A DNA stretch of 64,000 bases from Xestospongia muta (taxonomy: Eukaryota > Porifera > Demospongiae > Haplosclerida > Petrosiidae): contig OY848917.1 of the NCBI GenBank assembly GCA_963693285.1, forward strand, positions 33,181,245 to 33,245,244. The letters are read 5' to 3'. How positions within the stretch are numbered: position 1 is the first letter of the stretch; each line of letters begins with the position of its first letter. Below, one piece after another: positions 47,501-58,726 of this stretch. The notes under the pieces were generated by a model. That model did not search any database. It had not been told where the DNA came from and saw only the letters and a program-made list of their open reading frames with translations. The translations under genes and the position numbers were made by a program.

Positions 47501-47675
47501 TGGCAGTTGTTTGTGCATTAGAAATAATTGACCAATTTGATATAGTTCCTGCTAAGTTTTTGAATATAAAATTGACTGGATCATTTCTGTAGTAGTAATA
47601 ACATGCTAAAGACCCTGATTTAGTAGAATAGGCAGTGTTCCAGTAATGCGAGAACTTGTTGATTGTCTCCAACCA
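47500..47675 (-). pseudogene. IgGFc-like exon fragment (5' part), copy 2
   Basis: Near-identical to 42130-42305 (DPVNFIFKNLAGTISN), including the junction with integrin sequence. Confidence 0.68.
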
Positions 47676-47709
47676 TCTATGTATTATAAAAATAATTTAT
47701 TTTTAAGTT

Positions 47710-47880
47710 AACTCGAATTGAAAACAATAAAAAGTATAATGGAAAACAAGAAAACAATAGAAAAAATTTGAAAACAATAGAAAAAGTAGAAAACATAAAA
47801 CAAAAGAGAAAAATGAAAAAAAAAGAAAACAATAGAAAAAATTTTGGAAAAAATAAAAACAAAAGAAACAAAAAACATAA
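47710..47880. repeat. A-rich low-complexity tract, copy 2
   Basis: Near-identical to 42335-42505. Confidence 0.8.
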
Positions 47881-47890
47881 AGTCAATTGT

Positions 47891-50675
47891 TCAACACCCT
47901 CTTGCTTGAATAGCTATAGTTACTATAGTTTCAACAGTTACTATCGCTTGGATAGCTATAGTTACTGTAGTTGATGGTTTGATTGTTGTGACTGTTGGAG
48001 TACCAACAGTTGGTGTAGTTGATGGTTTAATTGTTGTGTCTGTTGCAGTAGCAGCAGTTGGTATAGTTGATGGTTTGATTGTTGGGTCTATATAAGAATA
48101 GTAATAAAATAATATAAAGGAATTATCACATCAGTAATTGTATATTATTACTACTTATTACATAAACAGGTAGAAACATTTCTGAATCAAAAATATTAAC
48201 TACTATTATGCTGTGAATTGCATTGCCTTTTTATTCTTGAATTATATTAGCTATTGATAATGACTTCACATCATTTTTCATGTGGTGGCAAACTAACATC
48301 ACTTAGCTACTACAGGAGCAAAATTTGTACAAACTATACTATGGTGCTTTTTAATGGCATTGCTAATCATAGTTATTTTAAAGCAAGGAACTTAAAATTT
48401 TGTTTCCATTTGAGTTTCTGCTTTGTTTTAATAATTATTATTAGTAAATATTTTGTAACGACCAACAATATTATAGAAAGGGAATAGCACATTAACATGT
48501 ACTTTAGGATTCTCTCTACCTTCTTGCAACAAGTCTTTGTAAAGATGCTTATTTAACTATTATATATCACATAAAGAAAATTCTTCATCATTCTATTACT
48601 TCGATAGCTATAGCTACTATGGTTTAGACAATTACTATAGTAACTGTTGTTTTGACACTTACTGATAATTTCTAAAAAAGGAAATATTAGGGCTGTATTA
48701 TAACAGTACAGTGAATATCTTTATTTAACTATTATATATCACAGAAAGTTAATTCTTCATCACTCTATTGCTATGACAGCTATAGTTACTATAATTTTGA
48801 CACTTCTAAAAAAGGAAAAATAAAGGCTGTGTCATAACAATAAAAATAGCAACTGCTATAACACTGTTACATCTAGACACATAACAATCTGTCAAACTAC
48901 TTTGTCTAGCTAGTGAGATCTTAAAGAGAATCTTATTAGCTCTGATAATTAACGACAAGCTATCAAGTATAATCAATGTAATTAAGCATGACATGAACCT
49001 ATAGGTTGGATATATTTCATAATATCATACTTGTTGTATTAATTATATTAGAGTGGTTGTAACTTCACTTGTCTTGAGAATAAATATGCCAAAAACAAAA
49101 TAAACAGTTATGATTAGTACTCACGAGTAACTAGTGAGTCATCTCTTTTTCATCAAAATAGAACTGACTGAACATGATATTCCTAGTATTGTTATAAATA
49201 AATCCCTTTAAAGTGTCACTGTAGCTGCCTTAAGATGGTGGCTTGTCTGAACTAAAGTTCATTTTGTGCTACTATGATGAAAAGGAGATAACAAACTAGT
49301 AACTACACTATTTGTTAAGCAATCGTCTCTCAAATGATAATATAAGTAACTTTTGTGGTTTGCTTTTAACAGAAATGATTATTTTTTGTGACCTTTTTCA
49401 GGAAACTTAAGCTTTATGTGATTATCATTGTACAGTTCATACTTCAAACTTTCAATTAGTATATGCATGAAAACAATAAATGGTACTGTATACATTGAGC
49501 TTTTCTTAATTGACTTCTATAGTAAACTGTTTAACAATACGACAGGAATGTACACAGAAATCACATCAAATTATTAGTGAATATGAAATACCTCAGACCT
49601 TTATATGAAAAGGTCCATTAGACTACATATCACATTAATGAAACTATGATAACCAAGGTTTGCTTGAAACTATGTTATTAAGTCTACACCTAGATTTATT
49701 GTTATTAAGTATTATTACAATGGGAGTTGTTGTTTTAATTTTGAATACCTCTAAAACTTCCTGGCTTATTTTACTAGCTTAGTAATAACAAATGCAAAGA
49801 AAAAGTGTATGTAGTAATATAGACGACTTACCAGTACAATTAGTACCCATATATCCAGTACCACTACAATTACATGAATAATTATCAGGGTAAGATAACA
49901 ATATACATAATTCTCCATTTTGACAAGGTTTATCTCGTAGACAAATATCAATCAGATTACATCCATTACATGTAGCATTAGCAACTTCACCAGTACCACA
50001 GGTATAATCACATTGAATATAGTATAGGATCAATGTATTAACTCTATATATTAGTTTTAACTTACCACATGTAAAGTTGGTATTAGCATTGGCAGTATAG
50101 TTAGTTGGACATGATGTAGTACACATATTATCAAGACCAAAGTAAGGACAACAGTCACTTCTAGATGATACACAACTTCCTTGTCCCATATTCCTGCAGG
50201 TTGCACTACACTCTATTTATATGTTATTAATAATATCAACAATAATATTATGTTAACTTACCTAAACAATGGTTAGAATCACCAAAAAGATTTTCAGGTA
50301 CACAACTAAAACAATCTCTTCTTTTCTTTGGATTTGAGGGAGGAGTAGCAAAACCATCATTAGTTACTGCATCCCATGTACCACTTGAACACTGTAGCTG
50401 AAAGTGTTGTGCTTGTTGAGGTTGTCCATTTTAGGAGTAAATGTAGCTATAATAGATACTCTATGATAAGTATCTTTAGTTGATCCTTGAGCAAGACAAG
50501 TATAATTATGTGATGATACAGTTGGATTATATGGTGCTCCTTCTGCATCTGCATTTTGAAGTAGATCTGTCAATCCTCTCTCTATATCAGCTACTGTAGG
50601 GAGAGGACATTGTCCAATAGCTAATGGCAGTATTACTATCAGTACAACTGTTAAAAACAGAGGTATCTTCATCAC
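47891..50675 (-). pseudogene. Gene F: family member broken by a frameshift and a lost splice acceptor
   Basis: Exon-like blocks 50675-50262, 50212-50066, 50014-49832 and 48087-47891. Exon 1 is 414 nt rather than 415: one T is missing near 50430 (PKMDNL in place of PKNGEP), which shifts the frame. The EGF exon has lost its acceptor (TATTC where the paralogues have TATAG), although the short intron can be read through in frame. The stalk exon is near-identical to that of gene E and ends in the same stop, with no SMB. Probably a recent duplicate of gene E that has decayed. Confidence 0.78.
48806..48994 (-). repeat. Small hydrophobic reading-frame repeat (clearest copy)
   Basis: 62 codons: MSCLITLIILDSLSLIIRAN, then KILFKISLARQSSLTD, then SVIAVAIFIVMTQPLFFLF-stop. 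Two hydrophobic stretches lie around a basic loop, preceded by an acceptor-like CCTATAG. Related copies: about 26110-26305, 34413-34620, 35340-35540 and 43315-43460, all in the same intron position and some with indels. The frame does not match phase 1 of the EGF exon, so a coding role is doubtful. I do not recognise the sequence. Confidence 0.4.
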
Positions 50676-50860
50676 TCTGCTTGATTGAAAAGCGCTAAGT
50701 TTAAAATAAAGAACTTCGCTGAAACGTTTTTGTTAATAATTATTAAGTTTATTAATAATAACTAAACTGCTGATACAGCAAGTAGGTATGGTCACTTACA
50801 GACGAGTATATAGTGTCTTATTATATTTGAATTAATAATATAGATCTTTGTAGAATTGCC
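50676..50860 (-). promoter_or_regulatory. Conserved upstream block of gene F
   Basis: Same block as upstream of genes B-E. Confidence 0.4.
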
Positions 50861-51059
50861 TGTCATGTCATGTCAGTTTGAGGGACACCTTTTACTGCCA
50901 AAAACAGTCTAGAGGATCTATTTTAATTTGAATAGTAGAAGTGTATGTTCCTGGCACTAAGATGATTACCTTTGAGTAGAACCACATTTGTAATGACATG
51001 TCTCATAGCAATAGTTAGTCTACTTGCTGACTCATAATTATCACAAAATTCTTTTGAGA

Positions 51060-51265
51060 CTGTTAAATCATTTGGTGAGGCAATTAAAATGTTAAGAGAT
51101 AGTCCAGTTGAATATTTTACAGAATTCCACTTGTTATCATGATGTCAATACCAGTAGGGCTCAGATCAGTAGGGGATAGTTTTATTAGCTGTAGGAGTTA
51201 TAGTAATAATAGTATCATTGTTGGAAGATACAATGAGGAAGGTACTAAAAGAACCAATCATATCA
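51060..51265 (-). pseudogene. IgGFc-like exon fragment
   Basis: Matches the 3960-4170 part of gene A exon 2 in reverse (SPTGIDI and TIITITPTA are readable), with stops. Confidence 0.62.
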
Positions 51266-51414
51266 ATATGTACTAGCCACCACAGGGGATTTTGATATAA
51301 TTATAGTATATGATAATGCACATATATCCTCCCATGTGAACAAACAGATTTTAATTATATGTTGATCATTCCACATAAATTGTAGATTTCATAGTACCTA
51401 TCTGATGTTATGTC

Positions 51415-51640
51415 ATTGTTGTAAGGTACAATGAGGAAGGTACTAAAAAAACCAGCAATATTACTTCCAGTGGAAATTACATAGTAAACATATTCATTGA
51501 CAGGATATCCCCAGGTAGGATAACTCTGCTGTATCCTTACCACTACCAGGAGTAATAACAAACTAAAGACCCTGCTTTTATAATATAATAGGCAGTGTTC
51601 CAGTAATATGAGAACTTCCTGATGTACTCCAGCCATCTAT
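51415..51640 (-). pseudogene. IgGFc-like exon fragment with internal deletion
   Basis: QQSYPTWGYPVNEYVYYVIS and a following IAGFFSTFLIVPYNND match gene A. Upstream traces of the DGWSTS start of the exon are joined after a deletion. A dispersed-repeat copy (51290-51400) lies beside it. Confidence 0.68.
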
Positions 51641-51689
51641 GTATGATAATAAATTATTTATTTTTAAGTTTACTTTTAGTCATAAATCA

Positions 51690-52560
51690 CTGGGAATATA
51701 TTTTAAAGACAGTTCAAACTGTATTGTAAGTGTGTAAACAAGCCCTCTAGATTTTAATTTTGAAGTATATAATTAACACAGTATGTCAATATAGTCAATC
51801 ATGTGATAATGTACTAGAGCCTTGCTTATATATGACTATTGGTTAGTTACAGATCCCTTGTTACAATATTATCTATCTCTTGATCATGGCTTCTATTATT
51901 GGGTAATAAACTATATAAAGTACTTTTTGAATCAGCTTCGTGTACTTAGTTACTATACTTTAATTTGTTTTTATGTACTTACAGTAATTTGGTTTTGTGA
52001 TTATCTCAATTAGACTTCACATCATATTGATGGAACCATGATAACCAAGGTTTGATTGAAATTACATAGAGTTTTGTTTTATTAGTATAATTGTTATAGT
52101 AGTATTGCATTGAAAGTCTTTATTTTAACTTGGAAAAACCTCTAGGGTTACTTTCTGGCATGTTTTTCATGCCAAGTAGTCTCTTGTGTTATGAATCTAT
52201 ATATGTATTCATGTGTCATGTTATTTTATTATTCTATGTGACATTTTAAAGTGATGTATGAAATTTAATAGTCAATGCATACAGTAAGTAATAAATGAAT
52301 ATTATACTATTTTCATTTCTACTGAATTATGTTAAATCAACCAATAAATTTTGACAGTGAATTAATGTGTGCTAATGAAAGGTACAATCCTTTTATCCCT
52401 GTCATTACTGTACCAGGGACTCTGAATTATTTAATAATCATGAAGGAAGAATGCATAGATGAATACATAATATGACCCTGTAGAGCTTCTGGTCAGTGTT
52501 GTTCGGATTTGCCATCAGAATTCCTATGGAATCAGATCAAAACATTTATAGCATAGATAT
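51690..52560. repeat. Integrin upstream block (duplicate of 38.3-39.5 kb)
   Basis: Same blocks as at 38340-39550, ending in the ttgccatcagaattcctatg repeat. It presumably contains the promoter of the 52.6-kb gene. No other gene seen. Confidence 0.6.
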
Positions 52561-52591
52561 CGTTGAGATCATCAATTTCAGTCTGTCATCC

Positions 52592-54772
52592 ATGTCTCAA
52601 CAAGTGCTAGTGTATTTTATTCTACTAGCTTCATTGATCACCTATGGAGCACCTCAAGTTATCAACTGTACTACTCTCATCTCTTGTTCACAATGTATTT
52701 CAACTGCTTCTTGTGTCTGGTGTTCCACTCCTGGTAGTGCTCAGTGTCTGTCTCAAGATAATGCTAACAGTTGCAGGAAAGATGATTTACTTCAACCAGC
52801 AACTATTATCATTGACAAACAGGAGATTCCTCTCATTGAGGACAATCAAGTATCTTTAAAGTCTATCAATCTTAAGCTCAGAGTTAGTGAGCCTGTTAGT
52901 TTCTCAGTATCTTTAAAAGCTGCAGAGAACTTTCCACTTGATCTTTATATCTTAATGGACTTGTCTGGTAGTTTCACACAAGATATTGAAACAGTCAAAG
53001 TATTAGCTCCACAACTTCCTCTGGCTCTGCAAAATGTATCATCTGATTTCCTTATTGGCTTTGGGACATTTGTTGATAAACCTTCACTACCATATACTTC
53101 ATCAGCACAACTTAATAAACATTTTATTATTTCAGGACAACCATCTAGCTGTGGTAACGAATCCCTCTGTACAAAGCCATTTAATTATGAACATGTTATC
53201 AGTCTTACATACTCATCTGATCTTTTCAATTCATCAGTTCAAGAGACTATTATATCAACTAATGTTGATGATCCTGAAGATCCATTTGGTGTTATGTTAC
53301 AAGCAGTGGTATGTAAAAACTTGATTGGATGGAGAGAAACTTCTATCAAGATCATTCTAGTTATGACAGATGATGTCCTCCACACAGCAGGTGATGGACA
53401 TCTTGCTGGGATAGTAAAACCTAATGATGGTCAATGTCACACACAATATGATCCACTTTTAAAGAAAACATTGTATACAGAAAGTCTGACACAAGATTAT
53501 CCCAGTATAGAACAAGTCAGACAAGCTTTAGAAGATGCCAACATTGTTCCTGTATTTGCAGTAGCAGATTCCTCTGATTTATCAATTCTAAGTTATTACA
53601 ATAACATAATCAGTATGTTCCTTGACAGTTCAACAGTACTTTTGTCATCAAATTCAGACAATCTTGAAGAAGTCCTAAGTGAAGCACATGCCAATGCAAT
53701 TGCTGATGCTCATCTTACTTTTAATCTTCCCAATTATCTCTCAGCTAATGTTACTGTTAACTGTCCTCCTGGATCTACTTACTCACCAGATTCCAATGAA
53801 TGTATTGGTATTGGTAATGGAAGAGTTAACTTTACAATTAAATTGACACTTCAAAAATGTACAGAGAGTCTAAGGAATGGAAAGAGTGAGCAAATACAAT
53901 TTAATCTTCGACCATTTGGACAATTTGTGGCTAATATTACTGGATTTTGTGCCTATGCTTGTGAGAAAGAACAAGAATATAGCAGCACTAACTGTATTAA
54001 CAATGACAACATTACTTGTGGTCAATGTTCTTGTATTGATGGACGGGAAGGAAACGACTGTTCTTGTTCTACTGCTGATTGTCCTGTAGGTCCAAATAGT
54101 ATCACATGTAGTGGGAGGGGACAATGTGATTGTGGTCAATGTGTATGTTGACAACGAAATGAGCCTATACAAGGAGTCCTCAATCCTCGTGTTGTAGGTG
54201 ATGCTTGTGAATGTCAATGTTCTCGTGACCATTGTATTGATCCTAATAGAGATATGGTACCAATATGTAGTGGACAAGGTACTTGTGACCCATGTAAACC
54301 TCAAGGGAGAGCTTGTACATGTAACATAGGCTTTACTGGTATGTACTGTAAGCAGTCATCAGAAAGAATAGTTGCTGTTTGCAATAATGATGATGTAGTT
54401 AGAGAATGTGTCAAATGCTATGCAAATATAGCTAAAGATGGTGGAAGTCCCACATGTTCTGGGTTTACTTGTACAAACTATTCCATATTGTCATCTTATC
54501 CTTCTAATCCAGATAGTTATGATATCAATGGGACCATTGAAGGTAGTACTGAGGAATGTTCCTTTACTGATAGTACAAATGTTTGTGAGTTTGTATATTT
54601 TGTTGGTTTATCAACTCAACAAAGGGAACAAATCTATGAGGTTCTTGCACCACATGATTGTCTCCTTATACCTGTATGGGCTATTGCACTGATAGTGTTG
54701 GTGGTATTGGTGGTTATAGGGATAATCGTTATGGTGATTATTGAACTTAAAACCATTTATCTTAACCATTAA
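52592..54772 (+). pseudogene. Beta-integrin-like gene, intronless, interrupted by one in-frame TGA
   Basis: One continuous frame of 726 codons except for a TGA at 54149-54151. Start MSQQVLVYFILLASLITYGA (signal peptide) is chosen because MAQQ-type starts align in the other copies; the frame itself opens at 52496. It has a PSI domain (about residues 22-60), a hybrid part and an I-like domain with the MIDAS motif in LDLYILMDLSGSFTQD. A CGNESLC specificity loop follows, then I-EGF repeats. After the TGA come further EGF, the stalk, the TM helix (LLIPVWAIALIVLVVLVVIG) and a short tail EL-KTIYLNH. An EGF segment kept in the 45.5-kb copy is missing after GDACEC. The NPxY tail is lost; the 7.3-kb piece still has it. 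It is either a recent pseudogene or a truncated secreted head; a sequencing error at one base is possible. Confidence 0.85.
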
Positions 54773-55925
54773 GATTTCAAGTCATTTCAAAACAAATCAA
54801 TACATCTATTTTTTAAAAACAGTATAATTATATTTCTATTTACTGTTACCTATATATGATACTGTGGCATATGGTAGTGTGTTTTTACTGTTACCATGGT
54901 TACAACTTGCTGTGTCGAAAAATTTGGTAATATAAAAGTATTTAATGTTCACATAGTAGATATATCTTTGTACAAGTAGTTTCAGCCTGTGTAATATTGT
55001 ATCAGTCATGATGAATTGTTTTCTCATGAATAAAATTTTACTTTAACATTCCTCGTGCGCTTAAATTTATTTTGATAATCTTATGACTACAGGTAGTGTG
55101 CTTATAGGGAAGTCAGTTAGAAATATTTATATAGTTTATGTGAATCTATGTACTACTCATACTAGTGATACATGATTCTTGAATTTCAAAGGATAATTCC
55201 TCATACTATAAATACTATATTAACAGTAATGATAGTTACATCCCTTACTATAAAATTAACTCAATATCTGATTACAACTATATAGACTTTCTTTTAGTAG
55301 TAAATCTTGAAGCTTTATTGTCTTTCCTGATACGAGCAGGCCTCATTTTAGTATAGTTTTGGCAATATTAGAGGAACTAGTAGAACCTTTAGTGGGATGA
55401 ACCTGAATGGTCAATTCATAAGCTAAAGTCATTTTAACAAGAATACATGTAATGAATGAAGATTTCAATTATTTATAATAATTGGATTCACATTATTGTT
55501 AACAGCTTTGGGATTATTAAATCATGTGAGTATTAATAATACTCCTTAGTCTATATATGATATCAATGTGATAAATGGAAAAGATTCAAACAAGTTACAA
55601 AATGCAATAACCCCATATCTGAATAAAAAGATCTGAGTTGTTTAAAATTGGTGTTAGTTCCCAAGCAGCTATTATCATTTATCTCTGTATGTCTCTCTTC
55701 AATACATTCGTTGGTAGGACTCTGGTCAGACTTTCTTATCTCTTATCTACATTCTCTATTTATCCCTTAGTCTCAAAACATCTTTCTGTTTCTTTGTTTA
55801 GTCTTCTCATTGTTTTCTCAAGTGTCTAGATATAATTATAGTATACGATAATGTACGTATATCCTCGGATTCTCCCACGAGGACAGACAACGGCAGATTT
55901 TAACTACGTGTGGGTCGTCCCACAA
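54773..55925. other. 3' flank of the integrin; no gene
   Basis: Homologous to 7680-8590 up to about 55680. It shows how the old tail decayed: FKSFQNK-like codons persist after the new stop, then frameshift. Bases 55830-55920 are a dispersed-repeat copy. Confidence 0.6.
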
Positions 55926-56049
55926 CTAGAGAAGTAGGTGTGTGTTTCCTCTTCCTCGAGGCTGCTGGGCGTGGTAAAGACTTGACAGTCTTCTCTTCTA
56001 AGATACAGAGAGTCTCATAGTAAGTATAGCGGTGAATCAGTGGTATAGT
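55926..56049 (+). promoter_or_regulatory. RUNDC1 5' UTR / promoter region
   Basis: Less AT-rich block just before the RUNDC1 start codon. It is duplicated at 30535-30645. No TATA box recognised. Confidence 0.4.
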
Positions 56050-58685
56050 ATGGCCGAAGAGGAAGGAGACGTATCTCTTATAGCACTGACCTCTCATTTT
56101 GCTCAAGTAAGAGATAATATGTACATGTAACATGTATAATAACATTAGACACAAGTGTATATGTTAATGTATTAGATTGCTATAGCAGGCTGTTAGATGG
56201 ATATATTATAATATATATTACATATATAGGTTCAGTTTCGTCTCAAACAGATCACATCAGCTCCTCCTGAGAAAAGAGAGGTATTGACATGTATATCTTG
56301 TGTAGGATACTATAAGGATAGTATAGTGTTAGACATTATTGTGTTGTTAATGACTATGTTCTGTTTAGTCCTATACTATTATGCACTGTATCTCTGTATT
56401 AAGGATACAAGGATATGGTCTACACTTTAACGTTTTTCCTTCCTATATTTTCAGTTTTTATATTATGGGAGCATGATTTAAATTATTACAATAAACATTG
56501 GAGTGTTGATTCTAGTTTAAAGTATCAACATTTCACTTTTTATTGAGCCCCTAACTATCAGTAGCAATAGAACTATATATAATGCTGTTAACGTAAACTT
56601 AATATTATCTTGTTATTGATAGAGCTTACTGGCTGAACTTGAGGAGTTTGCATTTCAAGGTTGTCCTATTAAACCACAAAGTACATATGATACAATGACG
56701 GAGAGTGAAAAGGTATGAGAAATCATCATGTAGTCTACATCACTATGTCCACAAACTTGTGATAGGATGCTTTATCCATGTATTAAGTTAATAAATACTT
56801 GTGTTTGTAAATTTACTTGGCTCTCTACCAGAATATATATAACTGCACCTCACTATCAAAATATTACAACTTGATTGGTCATTTAGGAGTTGACTAATTC
56901 CTGTAGGAAACTTATTAGAAATCTCTCAATTAATTTGTATTATTTTGGCCATAAATATCTTCTTGATATAGCAAGTATAAAGTGATAATGTTTGTATTGA
57001 GGCATTAACACCAGTACATACAGCAAGCAGCATAAAACAGTAATTATAAGCAGAAACTATAGTAGAAAGTAGCATTAACTTATTATGTCACACAATATGG
57101 TTAGTATTATGTGTTCATAGTTTATGACATTAAACAAGTACAATGTAATACACAATAATTATAATATAGTCATTAATTGAAATAATTATGCTGTGTACTA
57201 TTAGTTTGGAATGAGGGAAATCCAGGAAGTCTATGTCAACAATAACCATATCGTTCAATTGACACCTATAATTACATATACATGTACATGTAATATGACA
57301 GGTTCTTGTTATGTCTGTTTATCAATACTTGTTATGTCTTCTGTTGTCATGTTATGTTATCAATATTCCAGACAAACACAACATGCACATTATCTATTGT
57401 TGTCTTATAGGATTCTACTGAAGAAAGACGTCAACGATATTTATATAATATGTTAGATCAGTTGCAATCACAAATACATGACACCTCCTCTCAGTCAAAA
57501 GAGGCCACACCCATTAGCCCCTCCTCTTATCAGAAAGAAAGTATTATTGTTGATGAACTAAAGTAAGGAACAATATGACATTAGTAATAACTTGATTATT
57601 GGATTTAAATTAATTTAAGGAGACGATTTCATTCTCAGTTTGATGACCTAGACACAATGAGGTAAAGAATATATACATATATCTTTATATACACTATGTC
57701 AAACTCAACATATGTGTTATGTAGTCTCCAGAGGATTGTGGTAGGATGTTTATACATGTATTATATTAATAGATACTTGTATTTGTAAATTTACTTGGCT
57801 CTCTACCAGAAAGTTTATAAGTGCAGCTCACTATCAAAATATTACAACTTTATTGGTCAAGTATGAGTTGTTTAACTCTTGTAGGAAGCTTCTAATAACT
57901 ACTTAGAAATCTATTAATTAATTTGTTTATTTTAATTGTAGTGAGGAAGAAGTGAGAGACAAAGTAGGAACATTACTAAGTGATTCTAGTGAAACTACAA
58001 CAAAGGTACATTGCTAAGAGATAGTATATACCGTATATTGAGAAACTTTCACATCGGGATATTTTTGCGAATTGGTGAAATTGTAGTTTTTCGCGAATAT
58101 AAATTTTGCGATTTATACCATGTTTCCACCCACTTGTAATAATTATTACCGTTGACCACACCCTAAAACGTTTCTCACACCTGGACTTGACAATGAAAGA
58201 GACGTTCGAAATGGACTCCTGTATCAGAAGATACCAAGTTCATAATGAGGTATGGACGTCCAATGGAGAAGAAATCATTTTTACTAACTATTTGTCACAC
58301 GGTCACCCATAATCAAATTTACTGCGTAACCATTTGCCACGCCCATAATTGTAAGAAATTGGCGAGGGATGTTTTTACGGTGGAGTTAAATTCGTGAAAT
58401 TCGCAAAAATTTAGCAACGCGAATGTTTTCCAATATACGGTAGACATTCCTACTGTTATCAACTCCACCCACACACAATTAACACATTCATATTGTTATT
58501 CTCATTGCTAGGATCATTTGGTATGTCAATTAGCCTCTCAAGTACGAGCAATGGAAGACCATATCTCTCAATTACAACATGAGTTAGCAACCTTGTCTCA
58601 TCTGACACCTACAAGCCACACCCCTAATGATGACATTGACATCCACTATAAAGTAAGTCTATATAATCATGTTATACATGTACAG

Positions 58686-58726
<41 letters not shown>

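Noticed and set aside
54149..54151. TGA in the integrin as a selenocysteine codon
   Set aside because: The position between EGF units does not correspond to a conserved Cys that I can identify, no SECIS-like hairpin was recognised in the 3' flank, and the gene shows other decay (lost EGF and tail).
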